A DNA stretch of 64,000 nt from Favolaschia claudopus (GCA_037176885.1 JAWWNJ010000196.1:1-64000); one strand, 5' to 3'; shown: positions 11,632 through 23,324, counted from the stretch's first letter. The notes: generated from the sequence alone by a model not told the origin. Numbers and translations are program-made.

Positions 11632-11905
11632 GAGTTAAGGGTCAAGTTAATTAAGGGTTAACTTGGTCTTAACTTTAACAAGCTAAGGCTTAGCTTCAGC
11701 TAAAGAAGATGAGCACAAAGAACACACGGTTGCAAGTAGATTGTGCAAGGATTTCACCTGGATATTGAGCCCTCTGAGAAAAAATTAGGCTGGGAGGTGA
11801 GCCTTAACTTCGTCTTAACTTGCCCTTAACTTGCCCTTAATATTAAGGGGATTTTAAGACCTAAGGGCTTAGCTTCAGATTTGACCCTCAATAACCCCTT
11901 AACAT
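11632..11905. repeat. TTAAGGG/CCCTTAA-rich repeat block
   Basis: The words ttaaggg, cttaactt and gcccttaa recur more than ten times, in both orientations. The outer ends gttaagggtcaag and ttgaccctcaataaccccttaac are roughly inverted, so this may be a small MITE. It overlaps the 3' end of the minus-strand gene at 11888 and supplies that gene's last codons. No clear target duplication is seen. Confidence 0.45.
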
Positions 11906-13780
11906 GCAACACTGGCTCTCATCATCTGAGACGAGGTCAAAGAGAGCGTCAGGTCGCGATTGGCCTTTCAGCAAGGTCAAATGAGCAACAAATGTCGCGA
12001 GTGTTTTCAGGGAGCTCTTTGTTGGGATGTCGATTTTCTTGACCTTTTTCGAGTTCCACATCCGCCGGAGTATCTCGAGCTGGTCGTCGAGCTTTGCGCG
12101 TGTCATTCCATGGAAGCAAATCTCCTCGACAGATCGAATGAGAGGCGTGGCATCCAGCCTTGATTGGATCTTGGCTTCTTTCGCCGCCTTGTCTGCTTTA
12201 GCTTGCTCTTTCGCAGCCACGAAACGCGCGTCGTACTCCTTCTGCATCTCCCTCCTTTTCTTCTCCAACCCTTCCTTGTCCAACGCACGAGCGGCCTTAA
12301 TTATGTGCGCGTGGTCCTCCGAAGTGAGTAGCTTTTGAGTAAACTCGTACGTCCCGTTCCTTCGATACATTGTGAGGCCATTGTGGGTGTGAAGCGCCGC
12401 TGTAGAGTTCTCGCGGAACCACACGATCAACGCCCCGAGCGCGCCTTCGTTTCTGTCGTTCGTCGGGGGCAGCCAGACGCGGGCGCGCTCACTATCACTC
12501 AGACCATCAATCACGCCTCCTGGCGCGTACTCGGAGGAAAATCGAATCCATGTCGCGATGGCACCCCCAAGAAATTCGGAAAAGATCTCTTGCAGGTGAG
12601 GAAGTTTTCCTGACGCGTACAACGCGTTAATTTGCGTCAGAACAGCTGTATCTTCAGGTGTCTTCCCGTCGAAAACTGCCAGCGCGAAAGTCTCGGGATC
12701 GAAGTCTATGTATAGCTCAGGATTATCGATGAGGGCTTGGCAGTGGTCGCGTAGGTCTTGGTGTAGTGGCCCCAAGGTAATCGCATTCAAAGCAATTTCT
12801 TCTTCGTCCTTTCTGACAGCACGCATATAGGGTGCGGATATCGTGATGTGGTACAACGCAAGCGCTGCGAGTTCGGTGAGTGTAGGGCCGTCATTCAGCC
12901 CAGCTGAGACGTTCTTCTCAATGTTCGTCCAGGTTTGCGAGTCCTTGCGAATACGGATTACGTCGAGAAACCGACGATATGAATCAAGATGTGCAAGCAG
13001 CTCGACTGCTGCCTCGCCATGGCTGCCGAACTGCGTGTTGTTGGTTTGAGGGAAGCGTTTGACGTGCTCAACGTCGCGATGATGCTCCATAAATAGCTGG
13101 TGAGCGTCCCCTTGGCCGCGTTTGTCGAGGGCATTATTAAAAACAGCTCCGGCTAGCGCTGTAAGTTTGGCACCGCCAAAGGATGCATCCTCAAGACGCT
13201 GCGCGTCCTCCTCGGTAATGGGCTTGTCCCCTTCCTCGGGATGTAGGATCTTCCTGATCGCCTGCGCGGCGTCCTTGTTGGCGAGGGAGATTGGGCGGAC
13301 ACCGAGCGTTTCCCAGTGAGCATTCATCGCCTTATTTCCGCCCTTGCAACTGTTTTGATCCTTGTGCATGCAGCATCCGGTCCAAACGAAGACCTTGAGC
13401 AGGCTGCGATCGCTTTCCGGTAGCGCATCGAATGCTGCCTCACCCAGACTGCGAACCATACTATTGACTGTCGCGAGATCGCGCGCAGCCTTCTCAGCAA
13501 ACGGTAAGGCATTCCAAGCCTCCAAGCCCCCGGCGTCGTCGATTTTCCTGTTGTTCCAGTCCTGGAGAAGCTGCAGGACCTCCGCTACCTGCCCATCGAG
13601 CTCCCGCATTCGCTGCTCCCCAAGCTCTGCGAGCAGTGTCTCGTGCTTGAAGTCCTTCCACGCCTCCGCCAGCGCCTTCTCATTGTTCGCGTGATCTCCG
13701 CACATTCCCCGGAGCCGCCGACAAATCATCCGCAAGTCGAGTGGACCGGTACGTTTCCCGAGCGGGCTGTCGTTATATTA
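11888..13780 (-). pseudogene. GCC-x-HKD family putative transposase, copy 1 (5' truncated)
   Basis: An uninterrupted 615-codon reading from 13735 continues upstream in frame to YNDSPLGKR at about 13775, where a stop and unrelated sequence mark the truncation. Landmarks are GMCGDHANNEKAL, WTGCCMHKDQNSCKGGNKAM, ISLANKDAAQAI, FPQTNNTQFGSHGEAAVELL, LPPTNDRNEGALG and a Lys/Glu-rich C-terminus. The same landmarks in the same order occur in copy 3 (59679-62854), which has the missing coiled-coil N-terminus. The cysteine-histidine pair, the N-x2-[FY]-x-SH motif and the NDxNEG motif loosely resemble hAT-type RNase H-fold transposases. That is inference; the family has no function I can name with certainty. 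The C-terminal residues come from the adjoining repeat block. Confidence 0.6.
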
Positions 13781-14028
13781 ACCGTTCTTTAACGAGGTGG
13801 CGAGTCGGCTGTGCTGCATCTCCATTCAGCAACACCCTACGACCATCTACGTTCCCGCGGTTCAACTGCCTGCAAACTGCCTGCGGGTTTTTCTTGCGAC
13901 TGCACCGGCCATGATGTATTACTTCGCCCTCCGAGGTCCAAGCTGGCCGAATTGGGTGTCTCTTTCCGTACATTAATTTGCTGCGGTGCTGCGGCACAGC
14001 GTGTCTCCTTTCAACACACCGGTCTTTA

Positions 14029-14130
14029 CAGCAGTTTGCAGGTGTAATGACACCACGTCGCATCACATGAGAAGAATAAACAAAAAACACGTCTTCTTCT
14101 CTCCTTCGTATCTCTCTCGTTTTGACAACA
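14029..14130 (+). repeat. Mariner-type terminal inverted repeat, left
   Basis: Starts cagcagtttgcaggtgtaat directly after a TA. The first ~100 bp match, as an inverted repeat, the sequence ending at 19928 (also followed by TA), including the accacgtcgcatcacatg and acacgtcttctt words. Either the two are the ends of one 5.9-kb element filled with later insertions, or they are two solo ends. Confidence 0.6.
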
Positions 14131-14149
14131 AATAGCATGATTTTGATAT

Positions 14150-14950
14150 CGGAGGGCTCGCCGTAATCCGGGCTTCAAAACGACTATCTTTTATCGCCGA
14201 AATTCTGACTTCATTTTGGCCGACATCCACCTTGCTCGTCATCGTCATCGCCGTCTTGGACGCAATTCTGGAGAGAATGCCTCGTGTGTAGGCGCGTTAG
14301 GAAGGCAGTTCTAGTCGCTTTCAATCTATGTATATGCATTTGTAGCGCGGATTCCGGTTAAATAACTTATTGTTCTTGTCTCTTCTCTACTTCCACCGTG
14401 ATCACAGTTTTGTTCTCTGGTTTTGTTCCTTCTCAGGTGCGCGTAACAATTCTCTGCCGTGCGGTGTATAGCACCAGTGGGGTGCGTCCTCAAAAGGAAA
14501 GGACGCTAATTTTTCGCCAAATTTCGCTGTGGCGTATTCTATTTTTTTTGCTCGTTTGCCACTGGAGTCTGCGTGGCTTACTTACTATTAGCCACTTTGT
14601 ACCACACATGCAATACTAAGCATGCCAGATGACTATTTTCTGGAGATCTCGAGACTCATTCTGTGTGCATAACGCTGCTATGCACATGGAGTAAGATCAA
14701 ATGGTCCCAAACAAATTATTCTGATAAGTTGTTATATACACCCGGCAGCCACAATTGAAACTTGCACATATGCCAAGAGCGACCAAAAATGCCTTTCAAG
14801 TGCGCCTACACAGGGGCGATTCCGTCCAGAATCGCGCCGAGCGCGACAATGCTGGAGAAGCTGGATGTCAAGTGGATGTCGGCCAAAATGAAAGTCGGAA
14901 TTTTGCCAATGAAATACCAGCGTCTTGAGGCCCGGATTAAGGCGACCTCA
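14150..14950. repeat. Inverted duplication (14150-14290 versus 14790-14950)
   Basis: The reverse complement of 14150-14290 and the forward sequence 14790-14950 share gcgcctacaca, gtggatgtcggccaaaatga and gcccggatta in order. Both translate to WMSAKMK followed by a diverged, R/K-containing stretch. They look like two head-to-head copies of an internal part of one element. Confidence 0.5.
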
Positions 14951-15004
14951 TACATACAAGAATAGTCCAGATTGGGCAAGAAACTATGACCTCATTTTTC
15001 ATTA

Positions 15005-15362
15005 CAGCTATCTACAAAACACTGGAGCGCTCCGAAAAAAAGTTCACACAACGGTTTTGACAGCTCCTGCCTAATTCGGCCAGCCCGCTCCACTCTCTCC
15101 AACGAGATGGAACGACTCTCGCCTACCATGCCCTACAATACCTTCCGCTACGTCCCTCCTGCACACAAGCGGGTCATGATTACCATGGCCGCCAACGGGA
15201 TGTCCAATCAAGAAATTGCATAGGCTGCAACACGAGGTCGCCCCGCCCTGACGCGCCAGCCGTCGACGCAATATCCGGCAGTGCCTACCTCATATGGTAA
15301 TTGACGTCATCGCATCAATGGGAACTTTTTTTCGGAGCGCTGCAGTGTTTTGTAGATAGCTG
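15005..15362 (+). mobile_element. Tc1/mariner deletion derivative with HTH fragment
   Basis: TA-flanked ends (TA at 15003-15004 and 15363-15364) carry a ~40-bp inverted repeat beginning cagctatctacaaaacactg. Inside, the plus strand reads RYVPPAHKRVMITMAANGMS then NQEIA before a stop, the start of the helix-turn-helix of a Tc1/mariner transposase. The catalytic part is gone, so this is a 358-bp non-autonomous derivative. Confidence 0.65.
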
Positions 15363-15543
15363 TAAATAGAGCTTATTAGCAACCGGTGAAAAACGAAATT
15401 TCACGCACAAGAACGAACCACAAGTGGAGCAGCACTTTTTCACCGTTCCAAGAAAGGAAACAACGTGCCGATTCGTGCCGTATCGCTTGAGTTGCCTTTC
15501 TGAGCGACTTCCACGCTCACTGCTCTACTCACCGTTAACAGAA

Positions 15544-15727
15544 TCTGAAAATGCGCGGAAGGCGCAATAACCTCAGTCTCCCGCAATGTGGGATGAAAGA
15601 CTATATATTAAATACCTGAAAATGCGCGGAAGGCGCAATAACTACACAATGAGTAAGTAAATACAAGTAGGTAGATAGATAGAGAACTCACCCTCAGTCT
15701 CCCGCAATGTGGGATGAAAGACTGAGG
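15544..15727 (+). repeat. Paired short direct repeats with a hairpin
   Basis: ctgaaaatgcgcggaaggcg occurs at about 15546 and 15617. A block containing cagtctcccgcaatgtggga followed by tgaaagact occurs at about 15573 and 15693. The second copy folds on itself (ctcagtc with gactgag). Confidence 0.65.
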
Positions 15728-16424
15728 GTGGTGGACAGACGAGCACGGTTTATATGTAAGAACAAGGCTGTATGATAAGTATCAGATATCTATCAAGGGC
15801 CGGAGCCGGTATGAACGAAAATCGAAAACGAAAACGCGGCTAGCTGATAATGATCAGGCGGCCTTCCAGGCCATCAAGTCCATCAATTGCCAGCATTCAG
15901 AAACGAAAATGACCGGTTTCAACACGGCAAACAAGCCGAAAGGACTGGATTGATGTCACAGTCACAGTATATCAATGTAAGTACGTGGTCTATTGTGTCA
16001 TCGGCCGCTTGCCGAACGCGTCCGAGTGGCTGTACCAGGTCACGCACACGGCGTGTTTTAGCACTCTAAATTAATTGAAGAGTGAAGATCACTCCACTTC
16101 AAAATCATAAAATAGAAATTTTTACGATACCCAAGTATGAGATTCGTGGCAAACGTGATATAGACGAACACTAAAGGTAAATAGGAAACAAGAATAGACT
16201 ACATAAAGTAAACAAATATTATTATTTTATATTTATCTCTTAATTTGTGTTGGCTGCCGGCAGTAGCTAAGTTGCACGAGCACGGGAAAAAACCAAGAAA
16301 AAACGGCAATTTCGGTTACTTTTAAGTAGTAGCCGAGCATCGGAACGGGACCAACATAACTCGATCGATCAAGCATGTACGTGACCGTGACCCTTGGCGT
16401 CATAGAGCCGACCTTGACTTGTTC

Positions 16425-16545
16425 CGTGCCGACTGCTTCATTTTCGTTTCTGAACCTGCTGCCGACGGGCACCACCGGCCATCTATCAGCTATTCTATAT
16501 ATAGTCGTTTTCGTTTTCGTTTCTAGTATATACTCGGCCGGAGCG
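16425..16545 (+). repeat. Dispersed ~115-bp repeat, copy 1 (inverted copy at 48010-48135)
   Basis: The segment from gactgcttcattttcg to ctagtatatactcgg matches the reverse complement of 48015-48130 with only a few differences, including the ttttcgttttcgtttc core. High identity across 31 kb implies recent spread of one element end. Confidence 0.7.
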
Positions 16546-17244
16546 GCGGGGCGGCTACCCGGAATAATTCATATTCTGACAACCGTCCTGCGAGCCTCTT
16601 GGAACGACGAGCAACAAGCTCTACCTTTCGCGGAAGCGTCCTACTTTGTCATGATCGCCACTCTGGAGCGGGGAACGGCCGTGCGCCTGACCACATCTCT
16701 CGATGACGTCTTCGAGGTTTTGCATGTTTGGAGCCTCCGTTTTTCACTGATCTCGCTTAGTTTTTCATCGTATATTTTGAAAAGCACCGGCTGCTAATAA
16801 GCTCTAATATTCGAGCTTTTATCTGAAGTTGGCAACTGGCAGTTCAGCGGCTGGGAGAGGACAGAACATTCAACTGTCATTTTGTGCTCGAAGTTCAGCA
16901 TTGGTCGAGGTTATAGTTCGTAACTTCAAGTTCAAGTTCGTTTGCCTGATTTGATGGGCATGCTGCAATCAATTCATCAGTGATCATCAGCTCATATGAT
17001 GGCGGATCACAGACTCCACATTTTCAATCTTGTCGTCTGTTTCTAATCATCTTTCTGTTCTGCCCAACACCGCTGTGTACTTTGTCAATGGAGTGCATGA
17101 GGTGCCAGCTTGATCTGCTTGACTCTCAGCTGCGACGAATGACTCAGATGGTCAAAATCTCAAGGAGCTCTTCCTCGGTTGTTCAACTTCCTCCAACTCT
17201 ATCTGAGATGCTAGTGGATGCCGATGCTTGTGTACCAGACTGTA

Positions 17245-17712
17245 CTGTAGCCTTGTGTATGGGTGAAACGTAACGCGTCACGCAGACTCCGTTTCGTTTC
17301 AACCGTCACGCGAAACGCAGGGCTGCGTGACACAGAAATGACAAAAAATCCAATTTTGCTGCTGAATTTATTTTTTGCTGCTCGAATTTTCTTCTGGATT
17401 CCAAAGCAATGCTCCTGGCTGAATTTCTGGCCTGTATTTGACAGTGGGACGGTCGGGACTGACAAATTTGCCTTTGAATCCTAGCTTCAAGTTAATTTCT
17501 ACCCAGATAAGAAGGTCCTGGCAGTCATTGTAAGCTCGAAATCAATATTTACCTCGAGAACTGTCGTTTCTAGCCACTATTTTGAAGCTGTTTCTTGCAG
17601 CCGTTTCAAAGTTTTTGAGGTGTCACGCGTAACTCCCAGGTCGTTTCTGGTTTCACGCCTTGCGTTTCAGGTCACGCTCGAAAGTCCGTTTCACCCATAC
17701 ACAAGGCTACAG
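17245..17712. mobile_element. TA-flanked MITE with 25-bp terminal inverted repeats
   Basis: ctgtagccttgtgtatgggt at 17245 is matched by acccatacacaaggctacag ending at 17712. The repeat extends to gaaacg, and TA precedes and follows (17243-17244, 17713-17714). Subterminal cacgc and cgtttc words recur. This is a Tc1/mariner-type non-autonomous element with no coding capacity. Confidence 0.75.
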
Positions 17713-17714
17713 TA

Positions 17715-19829
17715 TGCTACTGTATGAATTTTCTCTATTGAGGTCCGAAGTAAAGATTCCTCGTTGATTACTGTAAAGAAGCTCATCTCTTGATCTCGAC
17801 CAGTGTCTGACATTCTCGGTGAGCCGAACCTTCCGTCCATGTTGATTCATAATCACTCACATCCATATCTCAGTCACTCGATGTCCGAGGTCGACGTTCT
17901 TGCTTCAACAAGCTAATCAACTCCTTGGCGCCTTTTTCCATTTTGACAAGTGCGTTGCATTGCACAGATTTCGCTTGCCATTCGACTGCCCTCAGTTTTT
18001 CGGTTCCTTTGTTTACTTGGGATCACCAGATACACCGTGAACTCTCCAAGCAATGTGAGCTTCTCACATTCCGTGAATTCTTTTTTGTTTCAAACTGATT
18101 TGCTGGGTTCACCATCGTCAACAATTTGTTTCTCTCGCAGGTTTCGGTTCAAAATACATTGTTGGAAGAGTTTACTTGTTTATGGCCAAGCTTCTGTACC
18201 AGGATTGAATTTATTCAGGTACGTCTCTGTCTCAGGAAGTTTATGATACTTGACACACTAAGTCAATCTGGACAGTATCTATAATGTTTATCCAACCGAC
18301 AATCAGTGAGTACTTCACTTCTGGGCTGTCTCCGCCGCTAATTCTACTTATTCAATTCACCAGAACTGATACATGTATCCCATGCACAGTTGTCTTTTCC
18401 AACAAGTCGATTTCGGTGTAGTAATATCCCATGACTTGTATCCCGCTCGATATTGATAATGATTTTCCGCAACGCATCTGTGTTTTGTTTGAGTCTTTGA
18501 ATATTTCCGTTGACGGGAGTTCAGCTGACAAACACCAAAGTCGTTGTTGGAATTCTTCTCTGCCTCTTACTGCGCAGCAGCAATGATTTTTCTCTGTACC
18601 ATCAGCGGACTCTGTTGGGATGTTTATGTCATTTGAATCTTCGTGAAGCATCGATTCCAATTGACTGATAGGGCAATCACGCCGGCCTATTTGTTCACGG
18701 CAAAATCTTTTTGGCATTGAATGCAGGTCAGGGTTAATTCACATTTCATCTGATCATACTGCTACTATATCTTAGTTCTTTAGAATTTTTGTTGACTGCG
18801 CTTGGATTGGAATATAACAAATTCAAGAGTCTTCTTATGGATAGATTCACCTCCTTGGCCCATAAATTGGTAGGAACTTGTGCTAAGTCAAACTCTCATT
18901 TGTTTCAGCTTGCAATGGAGACTTGTAAATGCGACTCTGTGTAAGATTTCTACGCCAACAATTCAACACAAGCTACTAACCATTAGATGGTTGGTAATTT
19001 GCAAAGACAAGGAGGGCACTGATGGATATGAACGTCTCAAGGTATCTATGATATACTGTTTTGACCCTCTCATCCTGACTGAAAACCCTCTCAGCTCAAG
19101 TGAATCCCAAGTGGATCTGCACACTCAGCCTGAGCTGATGGGGCAAAGCCGGGAGCCCTCGCAAAACAGATGGAGGGCACTTCCTCCCCACTGGTACGTG
19201 AATAACAATACAAACTACTTGCCATATAGAATGTTATCTGAGCGGTCGCGAAGGGGACAAGAGTACTTAACATGCACAGAGTCACAGATTGGGACATCCA
19301 CTCGATAAGTAACTCGCTACAAAGAGTAACACGGGTGAAAGCTGTAAAGAAGCTGCGCAGATTGGTGAGAATGCTAAGAAAATAGATTCAGACAGATCAA
19401 ATCAGGAAAATGGAGGGAGAGAGCATTGAGAAGAACTTAGGGCAAGGGTTTGTGGCAGAGAGCAATGCCGAAGGTACGGATCACTGTTCCAGCAGAGGGA
19501 TCAACAAGAGATCAGCTGCTGTGGTTGCCGGTTTGAGCGGATGATGGCTGGCTGTTCAGACGAATGATTCAAAGTTCCGGTACATCAGACCTCACAACAG
19601 TCTAAGCAAAAATCAAGTAAAACTTCGTATGATTGATCCCAAGCTTCATCCAAGTTGAACTTCGACTACAAGTTCAACTTCAGGTTCAATTGCCATTGTA
19701 GGGAATTTCTGGGTCGGAAGCTGAACTATGGTCAAAACTTCGAACCAAGCGGTAAATTAGCCCAAAACTACAATCTTGACTTTCTTTTTGGGTTGGAACT
19801 AGAATATTTACTGAAAAATGAAATTATGA
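17715..19829. other. Gene-poor AT-rich stretch
   Basis: No convincing gene. Plus-strand readings at 17950-18246 and 18880-19308 and a minus reading at 18717-18352 have no motif or consistent splice model. Around 19640-19700 aagttcaactt-like words repeat several times. Confidence 0.45.
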
Positions 19830-19928
19830 GAAACGAGCAAGAACGAGACGATATGTACAAGAAGACGTGTTTTTCGTGCTTTCTTTACATGTGATGCGAC
19901 GTGGTGTCATTACATCTGCAAACTGCTG
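19830..19928 (-). repeat. Mariner-type terminal inverted repeat, right
   Basis: Inverted partner of the repeat at 14029-14130. It ends ctgcaaactgctg followed by TA at 19929-19930. Confidence 0.6.
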
Positions 19929-20438
19929 TAAAGCTTTGCATCAAAATTGAATCTGTAATTGTAACAACTCCCCAAATATCAAATTTCAATCTTCTGACTG
20001 CCTTTCCGAACATATTTTTCGTCCGAATGCAAAACCTCTGAATCACTCAAGTTCTCAACTATTAATATTTACCACCCCAATTTCTACATGGGCATCCAAT
20101 ACGAAATCCACTGCGACAACCTGGAGAAAGCCACACCAGTGAATTCTCGTGTTCTGATCTCTTATATCATACGACGTCACGGTATCGTCAACTGTTTCTT
20201 CTTTCAAAACTTATCCAATTTGCTTCGTACATTCCTCTTCAACTTTCTCCTTGAATTGTCGCCACAGTCGTCTCGATGATCCTTATTCGTTCCATTTCCT
20301 CAGATAGGTCTGGCACTACAACAGTCGAATCGTTCATTGCCGAAGGAAGTCGATTCAATGCCCCTGAACTCCTCAAATTATTTCTCTGGTTCGGATCGCA
20401 TCGAACTAAGTATGTTAATTTTGTCTTCGTGGTCCACT

Positions 20439-20711
20439 AGGCCCCCGGTCACTACCTACTAGGTTTGTCACATTGAAAACCCGAATTTCGGCCTGATTTA
20501 CTCTATTTTTCGGCACTGATGGGGCTCTGGCGGCTTCAAAAATCACGATTTTTTTCTGAAAATGCGCGCAAACGCTTAGTTTAGAGGAGCTGCGTCGTTC
20601 TATCTAGTCAAAACCTCGGTCAGATGGCTGGTTCGCGAAATAGACCTCTCAGACTCGACCTTGTTTTACTCTATGGATGTGACGAACCTATATGTCAGTG
20701 ACCGGGGGCCT
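20439..20711. mobile_element. 273-bp MITE with 8-bp target duplication
   Basis: The ends aggcccccggtcac and gtgaccgggggcct form a perfect 14-bp inverted repeat, and ggtccact flanks both sides (20431-20438 and 20712-20719). An 8-bp duplication points to hAT-type transposition. It interrupts the GCC-x-HKD copy 2 remnant. There is no coding capacity. Confidence 0.8.
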
Positions 20712-21172
20712 GGTCCACTGGTGCCGGAGCGAAGCGAAGGCGCGTCTTGTGTTTTCATAATGTCTTCGTAGATCTGGATCCACACCGCTTTAGATGTCGC
20801 AGTGCTGTGATCAACGGTCGACTGGACTCCCGCAAAGCGAATCTTCGGTTTTTCTGACAAGAGAATCTTCCCAGCACTATCGCGTCCGACAGGGACCTTC
20901 ATGTGAACATGGTTCGACATGTATTGAATTTTTTTTGCGGCCTGTGCCGTCGCTTGACATGGTGAAATCTTTGCCCTTCAATTTAGTATCACACTGGCAT
21001 AAGAATTAACGGCACGTACCTTCCGTTTGCTGCAGCTCAAAACCTAAGTGGAATTTCGCCATAACCAGCCCCTCAAGCGCAATACGGCTGACAGTACGAC
21101 GGCTCAGCATATGAGGCAGATCAATGCCGAAGATCTTTGCGACGTCGTCGTCGATCAAGGGGCTTCCGAGAT
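20712..21172 (-). pseudogene. GCC-x-HKD family putative transposase, copy 2 (central fragment)
   Basis: The minus strand reads IDLPHMLSRRTVSRIALEG and MAKFHLGFELQQTEG, then a GT-AG intron (about 21020-20978), then KDFTMSSDGT and, one frame over, MSNHVHMKVPVGRD and VQSTVDHSTATSKAVWIQIY. Copy 3 has the matching SSDGTSRRNIKY and EHALDHTAQTQFNGW. The frame changes inside a run of eight A (20930-20937), and the reading ends at the MITE. This copy preserves the first conserved aspartate region (SDGT) that copy 1 lacks. Confidence 0.6.
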
Positions 21173-21519
21173 AAGAAATTTCCTTATTTGGAAGGGGGGG
21201 AGGGGGGTCCCCTGGCCCTTGAGAGAAAAGTTTTATATGTTTTTTTGGAAGACGGTTTTGAGCGGTTTTCCGTCGCCCAGAAGACGGGAAAATGGACTTC
21301 AAGGGTTTGGAGGCATGCCAAGAGGTGCTTGCTGATATTTGATTGTGTTTATTCTGCAGCGCGCAGTCACACAATGCAAAATTTTTGCACCACGTCAGCA
21401 CCACGTCCTTCACCCGTGTGCTGATACGGATGAAGAAGGCTCCCGCCGCCTTCAGTCAACGGTATACTAATGAAATCAAGCTTCTACTTCCGCCGCTGAT
21501 AATATTCATCTGGCAGCTC

Positions 21520-22935
21520 TCATTTACGTCGCGCCGATCCACTTCGCCGACACCAACGAACGCGTCAAATCAAGAGGCGGCTGGCCCAAAAAACTCGAAT
21601 CCAACTCCCCTTGCTCCCGAGACCACTTGGCAATGTAGTAAATGTGAAAAATCCGTTAAAGTCGGCCTTGGTGGACAGTACAACTACGACGAGCACCAAA
21701 AATCAGAAAAATGCAAAAAGGCCGAGGCTGCCCTCAAAAAAAAAACGCTCGGAGGCCAAAGGCGCCAGTTTGTTCCGCAATTTCTTCAAGAAACCTGCTG
21801 CAAAAACTCCCGCAACCGTTCCTACGCCGCCTCTTGTTCGGCCGCGTCCGCGTTCTTCTAGCCCGGACGTCTGCGATACTTCTAGTCCCGCCGTCTCTGT
21901 ATATGCTACGTCTTCCAGGTAAATTCAGTCGTTCCACTGAGTCACTGATTTGGACAATTCCACAGAGCATCTAGCCCCAACCCTATGTACGAGCCCACCT
22001 CACGTATCACATCTCCGCCAGATTCTCCCCGTGCGTCGTCTCCAAGGTTTGTAAATCTTGTTCCCCAGTTTTAAGGAATGATATACTGAATATATGAACA
22101 GCGAGACCAGACCTCCAAGCGTAGTCTCGCTCTCGCAATCAATTCCGGATCCCCAGCCCGAGCGTACCCATTCGGTCTGCCCAGGCATTCAGCTTATATT
22201 TCGCCCAGGAGAGAATCAACATACCAGCTATCCGTTCGGAATGCATGCACAAATCTCCGTCCCCTGGGACTATTCCTCAGAAGGAAACCGCTTCTTTATT
22301 CGCTCAACCAGCTGCCGCAGACAGGTCCATGGTGCTGAGTCTCGTCTATGCAAACCGTGCAAGGTGCTCCATCGTCGGAACGAGCTATTGTAAGAGATTC
22401 GCCAGCGCATCGCGGATGGTGTCCAGGAGAACACTCCCTTGATCTATTTCCCTATCGGAGGTCTCATTCGACGCATCAGAAAGAAAAATGATCAGCTCGA
22501 GGCGATGCGACTCACAAAATTAAACGACAACCGAGTATTGGCAGGCAAAATTGCGCAACTTGATGTTCACAAACAGTTCATGATGGCAATCGCAACAAAC
22601 GACGTACCTCGCATATCGGCCCTTGTTCGCGCTGGAATCAACAACGGTGAAAGCATTCACGCGATGCTCGAGCGGTTTTACCGCGCTTGCGTTGATGTTC
22701 ATCGAGAAGGCCCGAAATATAATTCAAAAGGATTCACGCCAGATGACTACATGGTTGGTTTGTGTGTCTTGAGGCTCGGAGGAGCTCGGCTGGCGGAGAT
22801 TCTGCATCGGGCACTCGGACTTCCCGGTTTGACGACCTTGCGCAAGCACTCAGTGATCCGCCCGCTGCGAGCACCAGCAATGCCTACCATGGGCGAGGTT
22901 ACCATTCCATTTTATCGCAATTCACTCACCTACTT
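21520..22935 (+). pseudogene. Truncated copy of the zinc-finger/PHD protein family
   Basis: Landmarks are CSKCEKSVKVGLGGQYNYDE (a CxxC...H finger), a Pro/Ser-rich linker, two GT-AG introns (about 21919-21965 and 22049-22100), SYPFGMHAQISVPWDYSSEG, QENTPLIYFPIGGLI, AIATNDVPRISALVRAG and LGLPGLTTLRKHSVI. These align in order with the minus-strand gene at 43405-47665. A frameshift at an A-run near 21745 and a TAA near 22391 break it. At about 22935 it stops and joins a dispersed repeat, so the C-terminal half, including the PHD finger, is missing. Confidence 0.65.
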
Positions 22936-23120
22936 CCCACAAACTTCCCAGCAACATCCACCAGCGACTTGCAACCCGGATTGCTTCGGACCTTGCGGGA
23001 ACATAAAATGGTGCCACTTTCTCCCACGTTATTTTCTCTTGCTTGCTTTCTCCCACTTTGTCTCCTCCCTTGCTCCTCCCTCTGCCTGCTCTGCTTCCTC
23101 CATCTTTCCTGCCCCATAGC
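22936..23120 (-). repeat. Dispersed non-coding repeat, inverted copy
   Basis: Diverged inverted copy of 10925-11170. It abuts the truncation point of the gene fragment at 22935, so the repeat or its insertion probably caused the truncation. Confidence 0.5.
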
Positions 23121-23127
23121 AAAATGA

Positions 23128-23319
23128 TCAGCCGGAAACATCAGGATCACCTAGGATCATTTGGCTATGTCTAGCCAAGACATAGCCAACCACAGGCACG
23201 GTTAATGAGCCGTTCGCTTTGTCATTATAGCAGAACTCGGCTAGCGACAGCCATTCGGCCCAGTCGGACTGCCGGTAATTTACGAAAATCCGGAGGTACT
23301 TCTCAATAGGGGAAGTCAA
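23128..23319 (-). pseudogene. Ty3/gypsy integrase fragment
   Basis: The 63-residue reading contains KYLRIFVNYRQSDWAEWLSL then AEFCYNDK. This is the region just C-terminal to the catalytic glutamate in Ty3/gypsy integrases, where the consensus is DWAEWLPLAEFAYN. It differs from the integrase of the full element at 27951-29696, so it derives from another lineage. Short and isolated. Confidence 0.6.
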
Positions 23320-23324
23320 AGTTA

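Larger units (their letters stand above)
15368..16805. mobile_element. 1.4-kb element with agagcttattagc ends
   Basis: agagcttattagcaaccggtg at 15368 is repeated inverted, with one change, at 16785-16805. The flanks are aat on both sides (15365-15367 and 16806-16808), a possible 3-bp target duplication as in PIF/Harbinger-type elements. No transposase is recognised. The ORF covering 16580-16760 (ILTTVLRASWNDEQQALPFA region) is of unknown origin. Confidence 0.5.

Noticed and set aside
11640..11890. TTAAGGG repeats considered as telomeric sequence
   Set aside because: The basidiomycete telomere unit is TTAGGG; here the unit is TTAAGGG-like, in both orientations and interspersed, so a MITE or simple repeat fits better.
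16375..16797. 140-codon ORF as a gene
   Set aside because: First half is the dispersed 115-bp repeat and the rest has no recognised motif; lies inside a bounded element.
18880..19308. 142-codon plus ORF as a retroelement fragment
   Set aside because: No recognisable RT, integrase or gag motif.
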